Part shown: positions 1 to 12,562 of the stretch, piece after piece | Position numbering within the stretch: the stretch's first letter is position 1 | Layout: each line of letters opens with the position of its first letter | DNA from: Cymbidium sinense | Taxonomy: Eukaryota > Streptophyta > Magnoliopsida > Asparagales > Orchidaceae | Direction: 5' to 3' | Length of the DNA stretch: 64,000 nt | Assembly (NCBI GenBank): GCA_021442155.1 | Contig: CM038215.1 | Span: forward strand, 272,841,014-272,905,013 | The notes under the pieces: model-generated | What the model was told of the DNA's origin: nothing | Database searches by the model: none | Seen by the model: only the letters and a program-made list of their open reading frames with translations | Made by a program: the position numbers and the translations under genes

Positions 1-1027
1 AGGTTTATTTTTATTTTCTTTTATTTAGTTTAGTTTTATGTTTAGGTTTAGTTTACTTTAGGTTTAGGTCTTATTTATTTTTGTTTATTATATTTTACTT
101 TAGCTTTAGTTCATTTTATTTTTATTTTAGGTTTAGGTTTTTTTTAGTTTAGGGTTTAGGTTTTAATTTTAAATTTATTTTTTAGGTTTATGATTTTATT
201 TAGTTTTAATTTTATTATATTTTAGGTTTATTTTAGATTAATTTTATTTTTATTTTACATTTAGTTTTTATTTTATATAGGTTTTCTATTCTTAAGTTTA
301 TTTTACTTTTTATTTTAATTTAGGTTATTATATATTTTATTTTATTTTTATTAGTTTATTTTATTTTATTCTTAGGTTTAGGTTTAGGTTATAATTTAGG
401 CTTTTATTTTATTTTATTATTTTATTTTTTTTAGGTTTTAGTTTTTTTTTTAGGTTTTATTTAGTTTAGGTTTAGGTTTTTTAGTTTTTTGGGTTTAAGG
501 TTTAGGGTTTATGGTTTAGGGTTGAGGGTTTAGGGTTTTAGGGTTTAGGGTCTTAGGGTTTGGGTTCTACAATTTGGGTTTAGGATTTAGGGTGTAAGGT
601 TTAGTGTTTAGGTTTTAGGGTTTATGGTTTTTAGGGTTTAGGGTTTAGGGTTTAGGGTTTGCTTTGGGTTTAGGGTTAGTTTAGGCTTTTTAGGGTTTAG
701 GTTTTAGGGTTTAGGTTAGTTTAGGGCTTAAAGTTTATGGTTTATGGTTAGTTAAGTTTTAAGGGTTTAGGGCTTTGGGGATTTGGGTTTAGGGTTTAGT
801 TTAGGCTAGGTTAGGGTTTAGATTTAGGTTTTAATTTAGTATTATTTAGTTTAGGTTTTTTTAGGGTTTAGGGTTCTTAGGGTTTAGCTTAGGGTTTAGT
901 TTGGCTTTAGGTTTTATGGTTTAGGGTTTAGGGTTTCTGATTTAGGTTTAGGGTTTAGGTTAAGGTTTAGGGTTAGTTTTAGTTTAGGGTTTAGGTTTCT
1001 TTTTTATTATTTTTATTTTTCTTAATT
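1..1027 (+). repeat. Macrosatellite unit: T-rich body plus TTTAGGG block
   Basis: Positions 1 to about 485 are the T-rich body (TTTATTTTA/TTTAGG words), including the landmark TTTTACATTTAG near 253. About 485-1000 is dense but degenerate TTTAGGG, with up to four perfect heptamers in a row around 636-660. The G-rich strand is the + strand. No gene is seen. Confidence 0.85.
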
Positions 1028-2177
1028 TTTTTAAAATTAAATAAAATTATAGGTTTAGGTTTATTTAGTTTATTTTTTATTTTATTTAGTTTATTTTATT
1101 TTTTTATTTTGATTTAGCTTTATTTTTATTTTTATTTTATTTAGTTTATTTATTTTAGTTTTGGTTTTTTATATTACTTTATTTTATATGTTTAGGTTTA
1201 GATTTATGTTTAATTTTTAGTTTACTTTTATTTTTATTTTATTTTTTGGGTTTAGGTTTTATTTTTTATTTTTATATTTAGGTTTAGGATTTTATTTTAT
1301 TTTTTTAGGTTTAGGTTTTAGGTTTTTATTTTAGATTTATTTTTAGGTTTTATTTTTTTAGTTTATGTTTAGGTTTACTTTTAGATTATTTTATTTTATT
1401 TAGTTTAGGTTTAGGTTTAGGTTTAGTTTAGTTTAAGTTTTATTTATTTTAGTTTAGTTTAGGTTTAGGTTTATATTATTTTTATTTTAGGTTAAGGTTT
1501 TTTTTTTTAGTTTAATGTTTTACTTTTATTAATTTTTGGGTTTATTTTTTTAAGTTTAGGTTTTACTTAGTTTTTATTATATTTTATTTTAGATTTATTT
1601 TATATTTATTTTAGGTTCAGCTTTTTATATTTAGAATTTTTATTTTTTTTAATAAAGTTTATGTTTTTATTTATTTTATTTTAGTTTAGTTTTTATTTTT
1701 TTTGTTTTTTTATTTAGGTTTAGGTTTAGGGTTTAGTTTATACTTTTATTTTATTATATTTTTTATTTTATCTTGGTTTAGGTTTTATTTATTTATTTTA
1801 TTTTTAGCTTTAATTTAATTTAGGATTAGGTCTTTACCTTTTTAGGGTTTATGGTTTATGGTTTAGGGTTTACGGTTTAGGGGTTTTTTTGGGTTTAAGG
1901 TGTAGGGTTTAGGATTTAGGGTTTAGGATTAAGGGTTTAGTTTCTAGGGTTTAAGGTTTAGGATTTAAGGTTTTAGGGTTTGGGGTTTAGGGTTTAGGGT
2001 TTAGGGATTTTAGGGTTCTAGGTTGAGGGTTTAAGGTTTAGGTTTTAGGTTTTAGGTTTAGGGTTTAGGGTTTTAGGGTTTAGGGTTTAGGATTTAGGGT
2101 ATTTAAGGTTTAGGGTTTAGGGTTTAATTTTCAGGTTTTATGGTTCAAGTTCTAGTTTAGGGTTTAGGGTTCTTTGT
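1028..2177 (+). repeat. Macrosatellite unit: junction, T-rich body, TTTAGGG block
   Basis: It opens with a degenerate junction module (TTAAATAAAATTATAGG near 1040). The T-rich body runs to about 1840 and the TTTAGGG block covers about 1843-2177. It leads directly into the first GR-RBP fragment. Confidence 0.8.
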
Positions 2178-2371
2178 ATTTTTTTAATAGAGAGAAAATT
2201 TAGATTCAAAATTTTTTCTTTTCGATTTCATAAACTAAGTAACACACTAAGTTTTGACATGATGACATAGATAAAAATGAGTTATAGAGTAATCAAAAAC
2301 AAACTAGAATCGTCTCTATTATAAAGACACAGTTCCATAAGCAGTAGATTGAATTATTCTTTCTTCAATTT
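2178..2371 (-). pseudogene. GR-RBP fragment copy 1, 3' UTR only
   Basis: This matches the 3' UTR part of the fragment seen in full at 12563-13018. A T-run (poly-A on the - strand) is followed by shared words such as GATGACATAGATAAAAATGA and GACACAGTTCCATAAGCAG. The match stops near the position of the stop codon, so all glycine-rich coding sequence is missing. T-rich body resumes directly. I infer a deletion inside one macrosatellite unit. Confidence 0.75.
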
Positions 2372-3337
2372 TTATTTTATTTAGGCTTTTTATTTTAAGG
2401 TTTATTTTATTTTTTAATTTAGTTTAGGTTTTTATTTATTTTCTTTTAGTTTATTTTATTTTATTTTTTTGGTTTAAGTTTAGGTTTTAATTTAAGTTTT
2501 ATTTTAGTTTATTTTATTTAGGTTTAGGTTTTTTTATATATTATATTTTTTGGTTTTATTTAGTTTAGGTTTAGGTTTATAAGTTTTTAAGGTTTAGGGT
2601 GTAGGGCTTAGGGATTTAGGCTTTAGGGATTTAGGGTTTAGGGTTTAGGGTTAGGGTTTAGGGTTTAAAGTTTAGGGTTTAGGGTTAGCTTTAGGGTTTT
2701 AAACTAAGTAAACCTAGAGGTTTAGGTTTATTTAGTTCATTTAGTTTATTTTTATTTATTATAGCATATTTTTTATTTATAATTTTATTTATGTTTATTT
2801 TTTATTTTATTTAATTTACTTTAGGTTTATTTATTTTTTATTTATTTTAATTTAGTTTATTTTATAGGTTTAGGTTTATGTTTAGGTTTAGGTTTATTTT
2901 TTGTTGAGTTTTATTTTTATTTTATTTTTTATGTTAAGGTTTAATTTTTTTTATTTTTAGGTGTAGGTTTAGATTTTAATTTTATTTTATTTAGTTTTCA
3001 TTTTAGGTTTTTATTTTAGGTTAATTTTTAGGTTTTATTTTTTAGTTTAGGTTTAGGTTTATTTTTAGTTTATTTTATTTTATTTTGTTTTGGTTTAGGT
3101 TTAAGTTTAACTTATTTTAGGTTTAGGTTTAGGTTTATTTTAGTTTAGTTTATTTTATTTTAGGTTTATTTTTTTTTTTTTTTTTTTTAGGTTTTAGTTT
3201 AGGGTTTAGGTTTTATTGTTTATTTATTTTTAGGATTATTTTTTAGGGTTTAGGGTTTAGGGTTTTAGGTTTAGGGTTGTAGGTTCAGGGTTTAGGGTTA
3301 GTTTTAGGGTTTAGACATTAGGGTTTAGGGCTTAGGT
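2372..3337 (+). repeat. Macrosatellite: short T-rich piece, TTTAGGG block, then a short unit
   Basis: T-rich 2372-2585; TTTAGGG 2585-2698; junction module (CTAAGTAAACCTAGAGG) near 2704; T-rich body 2715-3235 including a pure T-run around 3171-3188; TTTAGGG 3236-3337. Confidence 0.8.
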
Positions 3338-4084
3338 TTTTTAAAAGAAATTAAGTAAAATGGTAGGTTTAGGTTTATTTAGTTTATTTTTTATTTTTGT
3401 TTAGTTTAGTTTATTTATTTTAAATTTATTTAGTTTAGTTTAGGTTTTAATTCTAGTTTTTTTTATTTAGGTTTAAATTTATGTTTATTTTTTAGTTTAG
3501 TTTTATTTTTATTTTATTTTTTAGTTTTAGATTTTATTTTTTATTTTTAGGTTTATTTTTTTTTTAGGTTTAGGTTTTAGGGTTCATTTTAGGTTTATTT
3601 TTAGCTTTTATTTTTAACTTTAGGTATAGGTTTTCTTTAGTTAATTTAATTTTATTTAATTTAGGGTTTAGGTTTAGTTTAATTTTTGTTTAGGTTTAGG
3701 TTTTATTTATTTTAGTTTAGTTTATTTTAGTTTTGGTTTAGGTGTATTTTATTTTGTTTATTTTATGTTTTGGTTTTTTTTTGTTTAAAGTTTGGGTTTT
3801 TTTTTTTTAGGTTTTTTTTTTAGGTTTATGATTTTATGTAGTTTTTATTTTATTTTATTTTACTTTTATTTTATTTTTATTTTATGTTTAGTTTTTTTTA
3901 TTTAGGTTTTTTATTTTTATGTTTATTTTATTTTTTAGTTTAGTTTAGGTTTTTATTTATTTTACTTTAGGGTTTAGGGTTTAGGTTTTAGGCTTTTGGG
4001 CTTTTAAGGTTTAAGGTTCAGGGTTTAGGGTTTAGGTGTTAGGTTTAGGGTTGAAGTTTAGGGTTTAGAGTTTAGGATTTTTGG
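3338..4084 (+). repeat. Macrosatellite unit: junction, T-rich body, TTTAGGG block
   Basis: Junction module (AATTAAGTAAAATGGTAGG) near 3348; T-rich body to about 3965; TTTAGGG block 3966-4084, which leads into a tiny GR-RBP remnant. Confidence 0.8.
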
Positions 4085-4126
4085 TTTTTTTTTTAACAGA
4101 GAATAAATTTAGATTCAACATTTCTT
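4085..4126 (-). pseudogene. GR-RBP fragment copy 2, terminal remnant
   Basis: Only the T-run and the first 30 or so bases of the 3' UTR end remain (AACAGAGAATAAATTTAG, then ATTCAACATTTCTT). The match breaks off at TTTCTT and joins the T-rich body. Copies at 51654 and 53677 break at almost the same point, which suggests one shared deletion. Confidence 0.7.
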
Positions 4127-5346
4127 AGTTTGTTTATTTAGTTTATTTAATTTACTTTTTATTTATTTAGTTTATTCTATTTTTTATTTTAATTTAGGTT
4201 TATTTTTTATTTTTATTTAGTTTAGATGACTTATTTTATGTTTTTTATTTTAGTTTATCTTTTTTATTTTAATTTATTTCTTTTGGTAAAAGTTTAGGTT
4301 AAGGTTTATTTTTTAGTTGAGTTTTATTTTTATTTTATTTTTTGGTTTAGGTTTTATATTTTATTTTTAGGTTTATCTTTAGCTTTTTTTTCTTAGGTTT
4401 TGGTTTTAAGTTTTTATTTTAGGTTCAATTTTAAGTTCTATTTTTTAGTTTATGTTTAGGTTTATTTTGAGTTTAGTTTATTTTATTTTATTTAGTTTAG
4501 GTTTAAGTTTAGGTTTAGGTTTTATTTGTTTTGGTTTAGGTTTAAGTTTAGTTTATTTTATTTATTTTATTTTTATTTTAGGTTTTTTTTTAGTTTAGGG
4601 TTTAGGATTTAATTTTTTTATTTATTTTTTAGGATTCATCTTAAATTTTAGGTTTTTATTTAGTTTTTATTTTATTTTACTTTAGGTTTATTGTAAGTTT
4701 ATTTAATTTTTATTTTACATTTAGTTTTTATTTTATTTAGGTTTTTTATTCTTAGGTTTAATTTATTTTTTAGTTTAGTTTACGTTTATATTTATTTTAT
4801 TTTTAGGTTTAGGTTTTATTTTAGGTTTTTTTATTTATTTTATTTCTAGATTTTATTTAGTTTAGGTTTAGGTTAGGTTTTAGGATTTATTTAGTTTATT
4901 AGGGTTTATGGTTTATTTTAATTTATGTTTTATTTAGGGTTTAGGGTTAGGGTTAGGGTTAGTTTAGAGTTTAGGTTTATGATTAGGTTATTTAGTTTAG
5001 GGTTTTAAGTTTTTTTAGGGTTTAGGTTTAGGTTTAGGTTTATTTAGGTTTCTTTAGGGTTTAGGTTTTGTGTTTAGTTTTTGGGTTTAGTTTAAGGTTT
5101 GAGGTTTAGGTTTTGGTTTAGAGTTTAGGGTTATGGTTAGGTTTTAGGGTTTAGGGTTTAGTTTAGGTTTGGTTTAGGTTTTTTAGGGTTTTATTAGGTT
5201 AGTATAGGGTTTAGGGTTTTAGTGTTAGGGTTTAGGATTTAAGGTTTAGGGTTTATGGTTGTAGATTGTAGGTTTAGGGTTAGTTTTAGTGTTTAGGTTT
5301 TAGGGTTAGGGTTTTTTTATTTATTTTTTATTTTTTATTATTTTAC
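4127..5346 (+). repeat. Macrosatellite: T-rich body and TTTAGGG block
   Basis: T-rich body 4127-4895 with TTTTACATTTAG near 4713 and TATTCTTAGG near 4747; TTTAGGG-rich block about 4896-5310. Many heptamers have lost one G (TTTAGG). Confidence 0.8.
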
Positions 5347-5890
5347 TTTTTTTAAATTAAGTAAATTTTAGGTTTATTTAGTTTATTTTTTTTTATTTTA
5401 GTTGATTTTATTTTTATCTTTTTTTATTTTTATTTTTTTATTTAATTTTGTTTATTTATTTTAGATTTATTTATTTTAGTTTTGGTTTATTTATTTAAGT
5501 TTTCTTTTTAGGTTTAGATTTTGGTTTAGTTTTTTTTTTATTTTACTTTTTAGGTTTTAGGTTTTATTTTTTTATTTTTTGGTCTAGGTTTAGGTTTTTA
5601 TTTTATTTTTTAGGTTTAGGCTTTAGGTTTTTATTTTAGGTTTAAGTTTAGCTTTAATTTTTTAGTTTAGGTTTACATTTATTTTTAGTTTATTTTATTT
5701 TATTTAGTTTAGATTTAGGTTTAGGTTTAGGTTTTTTTATTTGACTTTAGTTTATTTTAGTGTTAATTTAGGTTTATTTTATTTTTATTTTAGGTTTTTA
5801 TTTTATTTTTTGTTTAGGGTTTAGGTTTTATTTATTTATTTATTTTTAGGTTCTATTTTTAGATTTATTATTTAGGTTTAGATTTTAATT

Positions 5891-5959
<69 letters not shown>

Positions 5960-6129
5960 ATATATATATATATATTTGATTTATTTTATTTTAACTTAGG
6001 TATACTTTTTATATTATTTAGGTTTTTTATTTTAGTTTAGTTTAGGTTTTTATTTATTTTATTTTAGTTTTATTTTTAGGTTTAGGTTTATGTTTTGGTT
6101 TAGGTTTATAGTTTAGGGTTTAGTTTATG

Positions 6130-6160
<31 letters not shown>

Positions 6161-6762
6161 GTTTAGGTTTTCTTTTTTATTTTATTTTTAGGTTTTATTT
6201 AGCTTAAGCTTAGGTTTTCATCTTTTTAGGGTTTAGGGTTTAGGGTTTTTAGGGTTTAGGGTTTAGGGTTTAGGGATTAGGGTTTATGGTTTAGGGTTTT
6301 AGGGTTTAGGTTTATGGTTTAGTTTAGGTTAGTTTGGGTTTAGAGTTTAGGGTTTAGTTTAGGGGTTTAGGTTTTAAGTTTAGGTTTAGGGTTTAGTTTA
6401 GGGTTTAGTTTGTTTAGGTTTAGGTTTAGCCTTTAGGGTTTTAGGGTTTTGTGTTTAGGGTTAGTTTAGGGTTTAGTGTTTAGGTTTGAGATTTATTTTG
6501 GGTTTATTAGGGTTATGGTTAGGGTTTAAGTTTAGGGTTTAGTGTTTAGTTTAGGGTTTAGAGTTTATGGTTTTTAGGGTTTAGGGTTAGGTTTTGGTAT
6601 TTATTAGCATTTAGGGTTTAGGGTTTAGGGTTTAGGGTTTTAAGTTTAGAGTTTAGGATTTAGGTTTGGTTTATGGTTTTTAGGTGTAGGTTAGGGTTAA
6701 TTTTAGGGTTTAGGTTTAGGTTTAAAGTTTTATTATTTTATTATTATTTGTTATTATTTATA
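5347..6762 (+). repeat. Macrosatellite unit with an internal (TA)n tract
   Basis: Junction module near 5350; T-rich body to about 6222, interrupted by an AT microsatellite (listed separately); TTTAGGG block about 6223-6735. Confidence 0.8.
5896..5976. repeat. (TA)n microsatellite
   Basis: Near-perfect alternating TA for about 80 bp with small slips near 5945 and 5958. It lies where other units read TTTAGTTTTTATTTTATTTTA, so it probably expanded from the T-rich body. Confidence 0.95.
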
Positions 6763-8581
6763 CTTTTTTAAAATTAAGTAAACTAGTAGGTTTAGGTTTA
6801 TTTAGTTTATTTTTTATTTATTTTAGTTGATTTTATTTTTATCTTTATTTAGCTTTATTTTTATTTTTATTTAATTTTGTTTATTTATTTTATTTTTAGT
6901 TTATTTATTTTAGTTTTCTTTTTTATGTTTAGATTTAGGTTTTGGTTTATTTTTTATTTTAGTTTTATTTTTATTTTATTTTTTAGGATTTAGGTTTTAT
7001 TTGTTATTTTTAGGTTTAGGTTTTGGTTTTTATTTTATTTTCTTAGGTTTAGGTTTTAGGTTTTTATATTAGGTTTAATTTTAGGTTTAATTTTTTAGTT
7101 TAGGTTTACATTTATTTTTAGTTTATTTAATTTTATTTAGTTTAGATTTATGTTTAGGTTTAGGTTTTTTTATTTAAGTTTAGTTTATTTTAGTGTTGGT
7201 TTAGGTTTATTTTATTTTTATTTTAGGTTTTTATTTTATTTTTTGTTTAGGGTCTAGGTTTTAATTTTTTTTATTTTTAGGTTCTATTTTTAGGTTTATT
7301 ATTTAGGTTTAGGTTTTTATTTTGTTGTTATATTATTTTATTTTTTTATTTATTTTATTTTTATCTTAGGTATACTTTTTATTTTATTTAGGTTTTTTAT
7401 TTTTAGTTTAGTTTAATTTTTTATTTATTTTATTTTAGTTTAGTTTTTATTTTTTATTTTATATTATTTTTAAGTTTAGGTTAAAGTTTAGGTTTAGGTT
7501 TAGGGTTTAGGGTTTAGTTTATGTTTTTATTTTTTTATTTTAATTTTTTTATTTTTGTTTAGGGTTTCTTATTTATTTTATTTTTAGGTTTTATTTAGTT
7601 TAGGCTTAGGTTTTTAGCTTTTTAAGGTTTAGGGTTTAGGGTTTAGGGTTTGGGGTTTAGGGTTTAGGGCTTTTATTTTTGTTTTTTGGTTTATTAGGGT
7701 TATTTAGGATTTAGGTTTTGGTTTAGCATTTTTATTTAGTTTAGTTTTAGATTTTTTTTAGCTTTTTTAGGGTTTAGGGTTTAAGGTTTGTTGGGTTTGG
7801 GGTTTAGGGTTTGGTTTAGGGTTTTATTTTTGTTTTTTTTTATTAGGTTTAGGGGTTTATGGTTTTAGGTTAGGTGGGTTTAGCATTTAAAATTTTAGGG
7901 TTTATTCTTTAGGGTTTTGTGTTTATTGTTTTGGGTCTTTAGAGTTTAGGGTTTATGGTTTAGTGTTTAGGTTTTAGGTTTAGGGTTCATGTTTTAGTTT
8001 AGGGTTTAAGTTTTTGGTTTAGGGTTTAGGGTTTAGGTTTAGGATCTTTATTTTAGTTTATTTTTTAGGTTTATGTTTATTTTTTTTTTGTTTGGTTTTA
8101 TTTTTATTTTATTTTTTTTAGGTTTAGGTTTTATTTTTTTATTTTTAGGTTTAGGTTTAGGTTTTTATTTTATTTTAGTAGGTTTAGGTTTTAAGGTTTA
8201 ATTTTTTTTTACTTTTAGGTTTTATTTTTTTAGTTTAGGTTTAGGTTTATGTTTAGTTTATTTTATTTTATTTAGTTCAAGGTTTAGGTTTAGTTTATTT
8301 TAGGTTCAGGTTTTATTTATTTTAGTTTAGTTTATTTTATGTTAGGTGTATGTTTATTTTTTTTTTATTTTAGGTTTAGGTTATTTTTAGTTTAGGGTTT
8401 AGGTTTTATTTTTTATTTATTTTTAGGTTCTATTTTTAGGTCTATTTTTAGGTTTACATTTTTATTTAGTTTTTATTTTATTATATTTGAAGTTTATTTT
8501 TGGTTTATTTTGATTTTATTTTACATTTAGGGTTTTTTTTCATAGGTTTATTTTATTTCTTTTGTTTAGTTTAGGTTTTTA
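6763..8581 (+). repeat. Macrosatellite units flanking the first LINE on its left
   Basis: Junction module (AATTAAGTAAACTAGTAGG) near 6769; T-rich body to about 7620; TTTAGGG block 7621-8045 with T-rich interruptions; a second T-rich body 8046-8581 with TTTTACATTTAG at 8519. The last 17 bp (8565-8581) reappear after the LINE as a target site duplication. Confidence 0.8.
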
Positions 8582-9685
8582 TATAGAGGAATTAAGTTAA
8601 TGTGCCATACATTAAAATTATGGGAGAGAGTAATTGAGCATAGGTTACGATGTGATTAAGTTTTATTTGGTTTCATGCCGTAGATCTTATGGATGCTATA
8701 CATTTGTTAAGAGGGTTGATAGAAGCATAGAAAGTAAGAATGATCTACATATGATATTTATTGATTTGAAAGCTTATGATAAAGTCTCAAGAGATGTTCT
8801 TTGGAGAGTTCTAGAACAGAAAAGAGTTAATATTGGTTATATTGAAGTCATTAAGGATATGTATACTAGTTTTTTACTTGTGTCCAAACACAAGGAGGAT
8901 TGACAAAATATTTTCCTATTTATTGGATTACATCAAGGATCAACATTAAGCCCTTATCTTTTACTTTAGTTATGGATGTTCTTAAGGCATTTACAAGAAG
9001 ATGTACCTTGGTATGCTTTTGTCGATGACATTCTTCTTGTTGATAAGACTAGAGAGGAGTCCAAGGAAACTTGAATTATGGAGGTCAACTTTAGAGTCTA
9101 AAGGTTTTCGTTTAAGTAGATCTAAAACTGAATATATGGAGTGTAATTTTAGTTGTAGAAGTTTTAGTGATAGTGTTGTGGCTTTAGGTGATCAAGTCAT
9201 TAATAAGATTTATTTAGGCTCTATTGTCCAAAATGATGGTGAAATAGATGAGATGTTATTAGTAGAATTCAAGTTGGATGGTTAGTGGAGGAATGGTATT
9301 ATGTGATAGAAAGTTCCACTTAAACTTAAGGAAAATTTTATAAGATGGTGGTAAGACGCAATGACTTATGGTAGGAATGTTTAGAAGCATAAGACTAAGT
9401 TAAGTTTTAGATGAGGATGCTTAGGTGGATGAGTGGCTTTACTCTTAGATAGAATGCAAAATGAGTATGTTGGTTGTATTTCAGGGTAGATAAGATTAGG
9501 GAGTAGATGGTTTGGCCACATAGCGTGTATGATTAGGAGAGTAGATGCATTAGATTTGCCTTATGTTAAGAAAGGTAGAGACCTAAAAGACTTGGTTAAG
9601 ATGTATAAATAATGATCTTAGTATACTTGAATTAGATGAGGTTTAATAGACACATAGAGGATTCATGTTTTAGTGGGATTAAGGC

Positions 9686-9715
<30 letters not shown>
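8582..9715 (+). mobile_element. RTE-clade LINE, 5'-truncated, copy 1
   Basis: This is the 3' part of a non-LTR retrotransposon encoding reverse transcriptase, decayed by stops and frameshifts. The first residues read GIKLMCHTLKLWERVIEHRL. Then come FIDLKAYDKV, GLHQGS, and the catalytic-core motif FVDD (9018-9029), then [20 protein letters not shown]. Near the end, RRVDALDLPYVKKGR is followed by a (TTG)n tail at about 9686-9715. Plant RTE elements are known for this RT type and TTG tail. The 5' endonuclease region is missing. A 17-bp direct repeat, TTTAGTTTAGGTTTTTA, flanks it (8565-8581 and 9716-9732). The element is inactive. Confidence 0.9.
8634..9285 (+). pseudogene. RTE reverse transcriptase remnant
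   Basis: The reverse transcriptase domain of the LINE is spread over at least two frames. The block at 8634-8903 carries the FIDLKAYDKV motif, equivalent to the first catalytic Asp region. The block at 9001-9285 follows FVDD, the paired catalytic Asp residues; its '[20 protein letters not shown]' is very typical of plant RTE proteins. In-frame stops lie just after FVDD (the TGA in 'ESKET*') and in the linker. It cannot make a working enzyme. Confidence 0.85.
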
Positions 9716-9719
<4 letters not shown>

Positions 9720-10169
9720 GTTTAGGTTTTTAATTATTTTATTTTAGTTTATTTTATTTTATTTTTATGTTTAGGTTTAAGTTTTAGTTTATGTTTTTAT
9801 TTTATTTTATTTTTAGGTTTTATTTAGTTTAGGTTTAGGTTTTAGGTTTTAGGTTTAGGGTTTAGGATTTTGGGTTTAGTTAAGATTTAGGATTATTAGT
9901 TTAGGGTTTATTTAGGTTTAGTTTTTTAGGTTTAGGGTTTAGGTTTAGTTTAAGGTTTAGTTTCTTTAGGGTTTAGGTTTTATTTTAGGGTTTATTGTTT
10001 AGGATTTAGGGTTTAGATTTTAGGGTTTTAGGTTTAGGTTTGGGTTATAGTTTAGGTTTAGGGTTTAGGTTTTAGGGTTTATTTTAGGTTTAGGCTTGGT
10101 TTATATTTTTGGTTTAGTTTAGTTTATAGTTTATTGATTTATTTTATTTTTATTTTTTATTTTTTTTTA
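9716..10169 (+). repeat. Macrosatellite: T-rich piece and TTTAGGG block after the LINE
   Basis: The right copy of the target duplication (9716-9732) is followed by T-rich DNA to about 9840 and degenerate TTTAGGG to about 10130. Confidence 0.75.
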
Positions 10170-12562
10170 TTTTTTTTAATGTTTAGGTTTAAATTTATTT
10201 AGTTTATTATTTATTTATTTTATTTTATTAGATTTATTTTTATTTTTATTTAGTTTAGTTTATTTATTTTAGTTTATTTTTTAGGTTTAAGTTTAGGTAT
10301 AAGTTTATTTTTTTAGTTTAGTTTTATTTATATTTTATTTTTTAGGTTTAGTTTTTTTTAATTTTTAGGTTTAGGTTTAAGTTTTTATTTTAAGTTTATT
10401 TTTAAGTTTTATTTTTTAAGTTTAGGTTTAGTTTTTTTTAATTGAATTTATTTTATTTAGTTCAAGTTTAGGGTAAGGTTTAGGTTTTATTTTTATTTAT
10501 ATTTTCTAGTTTAGGGTTTAGGTTTTATTTTTTTATTTATTTTTAGCTTTTAATTTTAGGTTTATTATTTAGGTTTTTAGTTAGTTTTTATTATATTTTA
10601 TTTTTATTTTAGGTTTAGTTTTTTTTTATTTAGGTTTTTTATTTTTTATTGTAGTTTAGGTTTTTATTCATTTTACTTCAGTTTAGTTTTTAATTTTCTT
10701 TTCTTTTTAGGTTTAGGTTTAGGTTTAGGTTTAGGTTTAGTTTTTAGTTTATGCTTTCATTTATGTTTATTATTTTATTATATTTTTGTTTAGGTTTATA
10801 TATTTGTTTTTTTAGCTTTTATTTAGTTTAGCTTAATGTTTTTAGCTTGTGTTTAGGGTTTAGGGTCTAGGGTTTAGGATTAGTTGAGGGTATTGGGTTT
10901 AGGGTTTGAGATTTAGGGTTTAGGGTTTAGGGTTTAGGGTTTAGATTTTAGGTTTTATTGCTTCGAATTTAGGGTTTAGGGTTCAAGGTTTAGTTTATGT
11001 TTTTATTTTATTTTATTTATTTATTTATTTTATTTTGGTTTAGGTTTTATTTATTTTTTTAATTTTAAGTTTTATTTAATTTAGGTTACATTTTAGATTA
11101 GGGTTTAGATTGTTAGTTTAGGGTTTCTGATTAATAATTTAGTGTTTGAGGTTTAGGGTTTAGAGTTTGGGTTTTTTTTGGGTTTAGGGTTTTAAGATTT
11201 AGGGTTTATGGTTTAAGGTTTTAGGGTTTAAGGTTTAGGGTTTAGGGTTTTAGGGTTTAGGGTTTAGGGTTTAGGGTTTAAAGTTTTTGGGTTTAAGGTT
11301 TAAAGTTTAGTGTTCAGGTTTTAGGTTTAAGCTTTAGGGTTTTAGGGTTTAGCGTTTAGGGTTAGGGTTTAGGGTTTAGGGTTTTGATTTAGTGTTTAGG
11401 CTTTAGGGTTTAGGGTTTAGGGTTTAGGATTTAGTGTTTAGGTTATCTTGGGTTTATGTTATTTTGGGTTTAAGGTTTAGGTTTAGGGTTTAGGGTTTAG
11501 GAGTTTAGGATTTAGTTTAGGGTTTTGGGTTTAGAGTTTAAGGTTTTTTAGGCTTTAGGGTTTAGGGTTTAGGGTTAGGATTAGGGTTTAGGGTTTAGGG
11601 TTTAGGGTTTAGGGTTGTAGGTTTAGGGTTTAGGATTAGTTTTAGGGTTTAGGGTTTAGGGTTTAGGGTTTAGGGTTTACGATATAGGATTTATTTACTT
11701 TATTGTTTATATTTTTATTTTTCTTATTTAGGTTTATTTTTATTTTTTATTTAGTTTAGAATATTTTAGGTTTATTTTAGTTTATTTTTTAGTTTAGATT
11801 TAGGTTTATGTTTATTTTTAGCTTTGTTTTATTTTTATTTTACTTTTTAGGTTTAAGTTTTATTTTTTATTTTTAGGTTTAGGTTTAGGTTTTTATTTTT
11901 TTTTTTTAGGTTTAGGTTTTAGGTTTATTTTTAGGTTTTTTAGTTTAGGTTCAGGTTTATTTTTATTTTATTTTGTTTAGGGTTTATGTTTAGTTTATTT
12001 TAGGTTTAGGTTTTATTTGTATAATTTAGTTTATTATAATTTAGTTTATTTTTTATTTATTTTTAGGAATTTTTTTATTATTTTTTAGGTTTAGGTTTTT
12101 ATTTAGTTTTTATTTTAATTTTATTTTAGGTTTATTTTATTTTTATTTTATGTTTAGCTTTTATTTTATTTAGGTTTTTTATTTTTTGGTTTATTTTATG
12201 TTTTTAATTTAGTTTAGGTTTTTATTTAGTTTATTTTAGTTTAGTTTTTATTTTTTATTTTATTTTCTTTTTATGTTTAGGTATAGGTTTAGGTTTAAGT
12301 TTAAGTTTTAGTTTAGGTTTTTATTTTACTTTTTTTGTTTTATTTTGATTTAGGTTTTTTTATTTATTTTATTTTTAGGTTTAATTTAGTTTAGGTTTAG
12401 GTTTTTAACTTTTTAGGGTTTAGGGATTAGGGTTAGGGGCTTAAGGTTTAAGGTTTATGGTTTAGAGTTTAGGGTTTAGGGTTTAGGGTTTAGGGTTTAG
12501 GGTTTAGGGTTTAGGTTTTAGGTCAAGGGTACTAGTTTTAGTTTAGTGTTTAGGATTTTTGG
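10170..12562 (+). repeat. Macrosatellite: two T-rich bodies and long TTTAGGG blocks
   Basis: The junction module is too degenerate to be sure of (near 10172). T-rich 10180-10850; TTTAGGG 10850-11010; short T-rich 11010-11090; long TTTAGGG block 11095-11690; T-rich body 11690-12415; TTTAGGG 12415-12562. The run at about 12466-12515 holds roughly seven perfect heptamers, the longest I noticed. No gene is seen. Confidence 0.8.

Noticed and set aside
1..1000. An active chromosome end at the left edge
   Set aside because: A left-hand telomere would read CCCTAAA on the + strand. Here the G-rich strand is + and the repeats are strongly degenerate.
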